Assembly: GCF_002979655.1 (NCBI RefSeq)
Contig: NZ_PCPG01000001.1
Span: forward strand, 1,116,001 to 1,180,000
Origin: Microbacterium sp. MYb45
GTDB lineage: Bacteria > Actinomycetota > Actinomycetes > Actinomycetales > Microbacteriaceae
DNA length: 64,000 nt
Direction: 5' to 3'
In this document: positions 59,299 to 64,000 of the stretch, one piece after another
How positions within the stretch are numbered: position 1 is the first letter of the stretch
How the letters are laid out: every line of letters begins with the position of its first letter
Made by a program: the position numbers and the translations under genes
Notes under the pieces: model-generated
Seen by the model: the letters and a program-made list of their open reading frames with translations, nothing else
What the model was told of the DNA's origin: nothing
The model's database searches: none

Positions 59299-60394
59299 GG
59301 GTGAGCCACTCGACGTAGAAGAGGCCGACCGCCGAGACCGCAAGGAGTCCGGCGATGATCCACATGCGCACCACGATCGTGACCTCGGACCAGCCGCGCA
59401 TCTCGAGGTGGTGATGGAAGGGACTCATCAGGAACAGCCGCTTGCCGCGCGTGATCTTGAAGTACGCCCGCTGCAGGATGACGGAGCCGGAGGACAGGAC
59501 GAACACGCCGGCGATCACCAGCAGGAGAAGCTCGGTGCGGGTCAGGATCGCCATCGCGGTGATCACGCCGCCGATCGCCATCGAGCCGACGTCACCCATG
59601 AAGACCTTCGCCTTGGGTGCGTTCCACCAGAGGAACCCGATGAGGCTGGCGGCGACCGATGCCGCGATGATGGCCAGGTTGAACGGGTCGCGCACCTCGT
59701 AGCAACCGCCGAGGGCGTCGGGATCACCGCCGATGCAGGGCTGCTTGAACTGCCAGAACGCGATCACGCTGTAGGCGCCGACGACGATGACTCCGGCCCC
59801 GGCGGCGAGACCGTCGAGACCATCCGTCAGGTTCACACTGTTCGAGGTCGCGACGCCGATGATCGAGATCCACACGAGGTAGAGGATCCAGCCGAGGACG
59901 ACGCCGAAGGCGAAGAGGTTGAGCCAGGTGATGTCGCGGAAGAGCGAGATCGCGGGGCTCGCCGGCATCTGCCCCCACCTGTTCGGGAAGTTCAGAGCGA
60001 CGATGCCGAAGGGGATGATGACCAGCAACTGGCCGATCACCTTGCGCCAGCCGGACAGCCCGAGGCTGCGCTGGCTGCGCACCTTCATGTAGTCGTCGAT
60101 GAAGCCCACGGCGCCGAAGCCGACCATCAGCCAGATCACCAGGATCGCCGAGAGTGCCGGCACCTCGCCGCTCACCAGCACGCCGGTGAAGTAGCCGACG
60201 ATGGATCCGACGATGAAGATCACGCCACCCATGGTGGGGGTTCCGCGCTTCGCCTCGTGGCTCGGATTGTGCACCGACTCCGGGGTGCGGATGACCTGCC
60301 CCCAGCCCCACTTCCGGAAGAGTCGGAGGAAGACAGGAGTCAGGAACAGGGTGAAGGCGAGCGAGATCGCCGCCGACATGATGAGAGACCTCAC
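59288..60394 (-). CDS. mraY: Phospho-N-acetylmuramoyl-pentapeptide-transferase
   Basis: Integral-membrane enzyme that makes lipid I from UDP-MurNAc-pentapeptide and undecaprenyl phosphate. It has 368 residues with about ten helices. Seen: KRGTPTMGGVIFIVG, GFIDDYMKVRSQRSLGLSG (the aspartate-pair motif), NLTDGLDGLAAG, MGDVGSMAIGG and FLMSPFHHHLEMRGWSE. The GTG at 60394 overlaps the murF stop by four bases. Confidence 0.97.
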   Translation of the reverse strand: MRSLIMSAAISLAFTLFLTPVFLRLFRKWGWGQVIRTPESVHNPSHEAKRGTPTMGGVIFIVGSIVGYFTGVLVSGEVPALSAILVIWLMVGFGAVGFIDDYMKVRSQRSLGLSGWRKVIGQLLVIIPFGIVALNFPNRWGQMPASPAISLFRDITWLNLFAFGVVLGWILYLVWISIIGVATSNSVNLTDGLDGLAAGAGVIVVGAYSVIAFWQFKQPCIGGDPDALGGCYEVRDPFNLAIIAASVAASLIGFLWWNAPKAKVFMGDVGSMAIGGVITAMAILTRTELLLLVIAGVFVLSSGSVILQRAYFKITRGKRLFLMSPFHHHLEMRGWSEVTIVVRMWIIAGLLAVSAVGLFYVEWLTRVD

Positions 60395-61803
60395 GAGAAC
60401 AATTCTCCCAGACGATCGCCGAGATGCCGGAGGCCCACGGAATTGGATGACTTCACGAGTACACGGTCACCGTCGCGGAGCTCGGTGCGCAGGTACTCGA
60501 AGGCTGCGTCCTGGTCGGCCAGGTGGATGGCCTCACTGTCCCAGGAGCCCTCGCCGACCGCAGCGAGGTAGAGCCGCCGCGCCTCAGGGCCGACGACGAC
60601 GATGCGTTGGATGTTGAGCCGCACCGCGAGCAGACCGATACGGTCGTGCTCCTCCCCCGCACCTTCTCCGAGCTCGGTCATCGCGCCGAGAACGGCGACG
60701 GTGCGCTCCTCCGGCCCGGTGATCTGCGCGAGAGTCCGCAGCGCAGCGGCCATGGAATCGGGGCTCGCGTTGTAGGCGTCGTTGATGATCCGCACACGGT
60801 CGCTGCCCAGCGGCTGCATGCGCCACCGCTCGGCGATCTCGACCGTCTCCAGACGCGCGACCGCGTCTGCGGGCGTGACGCCGACGACGAGCGCTGCGGC
60901 GATGGCTGCCAGCGCGTTGGACACGTGATGCGCACCGAGGACCCGCAGGCGCAGCGTCAGGCGGTCACCGCCGACCTCGACGGTGCAGGTCGTGCCGGAG
61001 GCGGAAACGGAGATGTCGTGCGCGCGGACATCGGCACTCGGACCCTGCCCGAAGCCGACGACCTGCAGGCCACGCGCTTCGGCGAGCTCCTGCATGGCGG
61101 CGACCCTGCTGTCGTCGACGTTGAGAACGGCGGTCCCGGGCACGCGAGCCGCTTCGACGAGCTCGGCCTTCGCCTTCGCAGTGGCTTCGATCCCCCCGAA
61201 TCCGCCGGCGTGCGCCATGCCGACCATGAGCACGACGGCCACGTCGGGCTCGACGAGACCGGCAAGGTGCGCGATGCTGCCCGGTGCCGCCGCCCCGAAC
61301 TCGCTCACCAGGAACCGCGTGTTCTCGGTGACGCGGAGCATCGTGACGGGGGCGCCGACCTCGTTGTTGAACGACTTGACCGGCGCGACGGTTTCGCCCT
61401 CACCCTCGAGGATGCGTGCGAGGAAGTTCTTCGTGGTGGTCTTGCCGTTGGATCCGGTGATCCCGATGATGCGGAGGGAGCCGCCGGCACGCACGCGAGC
61501 CACGACCTCTCTGGCCAGCTCTCCCAGCGCCGCGACGGCGTCGGCGACGACGATCTGGCTGACGGGGACATCGACCGGGTGCTCCACGATCGCCAGCACG
61601 GCGCCGGCCGCGACAGCAGCTCCCACGAACTGGTGACCGTCGGTCTCCGCGCCGGGCTTCGCGACGAAGATCGAGCCGGGAACCATCGTCCGCGAGTCCG
61701 TGTCGACGAGGCCGTCGACGACGGTCTCGGCCGTGTCTTCTCCGGCCACGCGCAGATCACCGCTCACTGCGGCGGTGATCTCAGCGAGCGTCAGGGCGAT
61801 CAT
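60391..61803 (-). CDS. murF: UDP-MurNAc-tripeptide--D-alanyl-D-alanine ligase
   Basis: Adds D-Ala-D-Ala to the muramyl tripeptide. It has 470 residues. Seen: ITGSNGKTTTKNFLARIL, FNNEVGAPVTMLRV, LVSEFGAAAPGSIAHLAGLV, NVDDSRVAAM, HHVSNALAAIAAALVVG, INDAYNASPDSMAAALRTL and VLGAMTELGEGAGEEHDRIG. It begins 27 bases after the ftsI stop and is the third gene from the right edge. I note no murE in the window; it may lie to the right or elsewhere. Confidence 0.97.
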   Translation of the reverse strand: MIALTLAEITAAVSGDLRVAGEDTAETVVDGLVDTDSRTMVPGSIFVAKPGAETDGHQFVGAAVAAGAVLAIVEHPVDVPVSQIVVADAVAALGELAREVVARVRAGGSLRIIGITGSNGKTTTKNFLARILEGEGETVAPVKSFNNEVGAPVTMLRVTENTRFLVSEFGAAAPGSIAHLAGLVEPDVAVVLMVGMAHAGGFGGIEATAKAKAELVEAARVPGTAVLNVDDSRVAAMQELAEARGLQVVGFGQGPSADVRAHDISVSASGTTCTVEVGGDRLTLRLRVLGAHHVSNALAAIAAALVVGVTPADAVARLETVEIAERWRMQPLGSDRVRIINDAYNASPDSMAAALRTLAQITGPEERTVAVLGAMTELGEGAGEEHDRIGLLAVRLNIQRIVVVGPEARRLYLAAVGEGSWDSEAIHLADQDAAFEYLRTELRDGDRVLVKSSNSVGLRHLGDRLGELFS

Positions 61804-61830
61804 TTCATCTCCATGCGCGGCTCTCGCCGA

Positions 61831-63600
61831 CTATCCGAACTTGGGAAGGAGCTCGTCCATCGGGACAGAGGACGGCATCACGCGATACGTTTTCATCACC
61901 TGCGTCATCGCCTTCTGGAAGGCGGATGCGGTGGCCGCGGACGATACAACCTTAGTCGGCTCATCGAGGGTGACCACGACGACGTACTGGGGATCGTCCA
62001 CCGGCGCGAAGCCCACCATGCTGGTGTAGTACACGCCGTTCTTGTAGCCGCCGTTGACGGGGTCTGCGACCTGAGCGGTACCGGTCTTGCTGGTCACACG
62101 GTAGCCGGGCACCTGGATCCGCTCGGCGTTACCGCCCTGAACGGCCACGTTCTCGAGCATCCGGGTGATCTCGGCCGCGGTCTGCTTCTCGATGATCTGC
62201 TCGTGCTTCGGCTTGTCGGGCGCGGCGACGGTGCCGTCCGATTTGGTGCAGGACTCGACCAGCGAGAGATCGATCTTCTCGCCGCCGTTGGCGATCGCCT
62301 GGTACGCGCCGGCGAGCTGCGCCGCTGTGACCGTGTAGTACTGGCCGAAGGTCGTCGTGTAGAGCGACTGGCTGTCCCATTCGCTGACCGGGTGCAGTGT
62401 TCCCCCGACCTCGGAGGGGAAGTCGATCGTCTTGTCGCCGACCCCGAACCGCTCCAGGTAGTCGTAGCGCACCTCGGGACTCACCTTGGTGCCGAACTTC
62501 GACAGCGCCACGTTCGAGGAGTCGATGAGTCCACCGGCGAGGGTGTAGTTGTACGCCGGGTGGTTGAACGCATCGTTGATCACGGCGCCGTTGGGGAATG
62601 TCTCCCGCGACGACGCGGTGACCGTGCTCAGGGGCGTCAGCCCTGCGCCTTCGATGACGGCGGCGGCGGTGATGGCTTTGAACGTCGATCCCGGCTCGAA
62701 GTCCCGGTGGAAGATCTGGCTGTATCGCGTCTCGGGTGTCGAGGAGTCGAGGTCGTTGGGGTCCAGGGACGGCCACTCCGCCGCCGCACGGATCTTCCCC
62801 GTCTTCGCCTCGACGACGGTGACGGTGCCGCCCTTCGCTCCTTGCTTGCGCGCCTCTTCGCCGACCATCTGCTGCAGGTACCACTGCAGATCGCTGTTGA
62901 TGGTCAACTGCACCGAGCCGCCGTCCACGGCATCCACCGTGCGCTCGCTTCCCGGGATCACGACGCCGTTCGCGCCGCGGCGATAGGACTCCTCGCCGTC
63001 GATCGGCGCCAGGCACTCTTCGCCCAGCTGCTCGACACCGGCCTGCGCCGTTCCGGAGCCGTCGAGGAAGCCGAGGATGTTGCCGGCGACCGCGCCGTTC
63101 GGGTACACCCGGGTCTCCCGTCCCTCCATGTGGAGGTAGGCGAGCTTCAGGTCACGCAGCTCGATGTACTGCTCGGTGGTGAGGGACTTCTTCAGCGGTG
63201 CGTACTGACTCTGCGAATCCTTCGCGAGTGCATCGGCGACGAGCGCGCGGACCTCGTCGCCGGTCTGCCCGGTGATCGCCGCGATCTTCTCGGACGCTTC
63301 CGCCCAGGGAACCTTCGGGTCCTTCTCTTCGAACTGGTTGATGACGAGCGGGCTGAGTTGCGCGTCGTACACGAGCACGCTCGAGGCGAGGACCGTTCCA
63401 CCGGCGTCGACGACCGATCCGCGCTGACCCGGGATCTTGTCGCCCGCGCCGATCTTGGTGAGCGACTGAGCGACGTGCTCGTCGGCGCTCACGACCTGGA
63501 TGTCGACCAGACGCACCACGAAGGCCGCCAGCACGGACAGGATGACGGCGAGGGCGACGACGGTGCGTCGCCGCGGTCCGCGGGTGGCTCGTGTCGTCAT
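61831..63600 (-). CDS. ftsI: Division transpeptidase FtsI (class B penicillin-binding protein)
   Basis: Crosslinks septal peptidoglycan in complex with FtsW. It has 589 residues. Seen: a short cytosolic basic start, one transmembrane helix (about 13-33, TVVALAVILSVLAAFVVRL), a pedestal domain from GQRGSVVDAGGTVLA, and the transpeptidase motifs SxxK in EPGSTFKAITA, SxN in IDSSNVALSKFG and KTG in TSKTGTAQVADP. I chose ATG 63600; a longer frame runs into the upstream gene. Its 25-base spacing to the partial FtsL-like gene fits the dcw order. Confidence 0.97.
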   Translation of the reverse strand: MTTRATRGPRRRTVVALAVILSVLAAFVVRLVDIQVVSADEHVAQSLTKIGAGDKIPGQRGSVVDAGGTVLASSVLVYDAQLSPLVINQFEEKDPKVPWAEASEKIAAITGQTGDEVRALVADALAKDSQSQYAPLKKSLTTEQYIELRDLKLAYLHMEGRETRVYPNGAVAGNILGFLDGSGTAQAGVEQLGEECLAPIDGEESYRRGANGVVIPGSERTVDAVDGGSVQLTINSDLQWYLQQMVGEEARKQGAKGGTVTVVEAKTGKIRAAAEWPSLDPNDLDSSTPETRYSQIFHRDFEPGSTFKAITAAAVIEGAGLTPLSTVTASSRETFPNGAVINDAFNHPAYNYTLAGGLIDSSNVALSKFGTKVSPEVRYDYLERFGVGDKTIDFPSEVGGTLHPVSEWDSQSLYTTTFGQYYTVTAAQLAGAYQAIANGGEKIDLSLVESCTKSDGTVAAPDKPKHEQIIEKQTAAEITRMLENVAVQGGNAERIQVPGYRVTSKTGTAQVADPVNGGYKNGVYYTSMVGFAPVDDPQYVVVVTLDEPTKVVSSAATASAFQKAMTQVMKTYRVMPSSVPMDELLPKFG

Positions 63601-63625
63601 GGGTCTCTCCGTCGATCGTGGGCGT

Positions 63626-64000
63626 TCAGCGTGTGGTGGGGCTCGGGAGTCCGTCGGTGATCGCCGGCGGCAGATCTTGGGTCGTCGCGTCCGAGGGGCC
63701 GTCATCTGTTGCCGTCTTCGTCTCCGTCGGCGCGGGCTTGACGATCAGTGAGTTGCTCACCGCACCCGCTCCGCCCGGGTTCACGGTCGACGTCCAGTCC
63801 GCTCCCGCCCCGGTGCCGAACACCGCGCCATCGCTCAGACGCAGGTAAGACGGCGATCCCGCCACCACCATCCCGAGTCCCGCAGCACTGTTGGCGAGCA
63901 CCTGCGGTGAGCTCAGACCGGTGAGCTCCTCCTGGAGTGCGTGCGTCTGCAGACTCAGCTCACGCTGCTGGGATGAGAGACCGGCGAGCGTGAACGAGTC
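63626..64000 (-). CDS. FtsL-like septal protein (5' end outside window)
   Basis: The frame is open to the right edge, so only the C-terminal 124 residues are seen. They begin DSFTLAGLSSQQRELSLQTH, then LQEELTGLSS, a leucine-rich helical stretch, followed by LANSAAGLGMVVAGSPSYLRLSD and a Pro/Thr/Ser/Asp-rich tail. Position directly upstream of ftsI and the coiled-coil-like beginning match the bitopic FtsL slot of actinobacterial dcw clusters. The predicted transmembrane segment must lie beyond the window. FtsL itself is poorly conserved, so this rests on context. Confidence 0.7.
   Translation of the reverse strand, partial: DSFTLAGLSSQQRELSLQTHALQEELTGLSSPQVLANSAAGLGMVVAGSPSYLRLSDGAVFGTGAGADWTSTVNPGGAGAVSNSLIVKPAPTETKTATDDGPSDATTQDLPPAITDGLPSPTTR

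Overview
The window is a gene-dense, GC-rich chromosomal segment from a Gram-positive actinobacterium, most likely of the family Microbacteriaceae (Microbacterium-like). I infer this from gene order and families, not from a marker-gene search. Pointers are a qcrCAB/ctaCDEF respiratory supercomplex set, a division and cell-wall (dcw) cluster with SepF, DivIVA/Wag31 and YggT, DUF3043, stand-alone FEN-type exonuclease, UvrA-UvrC-RapZ order, GTG/TTG starts, and many genes whose -10 box lies 6-7 nt from the start codon (leaderless mRNAs). About 60 protein genes cover nearly the whole window. I saw no tRNA, rRNA, IS element, prophage or CRISPR array. No stretch over 300 bases lacks a gene; the longest gap is about 240 bases, upstream of rpsA.

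Layout. 1-5478 (minus): uvrA, uvrC and the start of rapZ. 5488-9617 (minus): a tightly overlapped MoxR/DUF58/DUF4129 operon. 9693-12865: marR and a divergent mini zinc-ribbon gene, a TfoX-like gene and uvrB. 12944-20206 (minus): coaE, preceded by a probable sulfur cassette (sulfonate-type ABC transporter, acetyl-CoA synthetase, O-acetylhomoserine sulfhydrylase, CoA-binding protein) that separates coaE from rpsA (20349-21806). 22045-24324 (plus): a lipoprotein, a secreted PKD-like protein and a flap-type exonuclease. 24343-26402 (minus): trpD and an HhH-PHP protein. 26595-30990 (plus): ctaE-qcrCAB, then ridA and a GNAT gene. 32193-35270 (minus): ctaC-ctaD-ctaF. 35410-41882: an A-type iron-sulfur carrier, an M20 peptidase, DUF3043, pyrD, nrdR, hisD and an unrecognised membrane protein. 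41953-47821 (minus): dnaE, an ECF sigma factor with its CU044_5270-type partner, and a GNAT gene. 47870-64000 (minus): rluD, lspA, divIVA, yggT, sepF, yggS, ftsZ, ftsQ, murC, murG, ftsW, murD, mraY, murF, ftsI and a partial FtsL-like gene at the edge.

How it works together. The right third makes and inserts septal peptidoglycan: Mur enzymes build lipid II, FtsW and FtsI polymerise and crosslink it, and FtsZ/SepF/FtsQ/DivIVA place it. The middle third encodes a complete menaquinol-to-oxygen chain (cytochrome bcc plus aa3 oxidase). The left third holds nucleotide excision repair (uvrABC) and housekeeping genes.

Nothing here is clearly a new multi-gene system. The most unusual signals are regulatory: a recurrent TAnnnT-N6/7-start architecture at about a dozen genes, three cases where the upstream stop codon is itself the first half of the next gene's -10 box, and two clean palindromes (a likely MarR operator near 10163, and one upstream of ctaE near 26520). 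Less familiar genes are the 402-residue protein next to hisD, the 80-residue zinc-ribbon protein, the secreted PKD/lipoprotein pair and the HhH-PHP protein.
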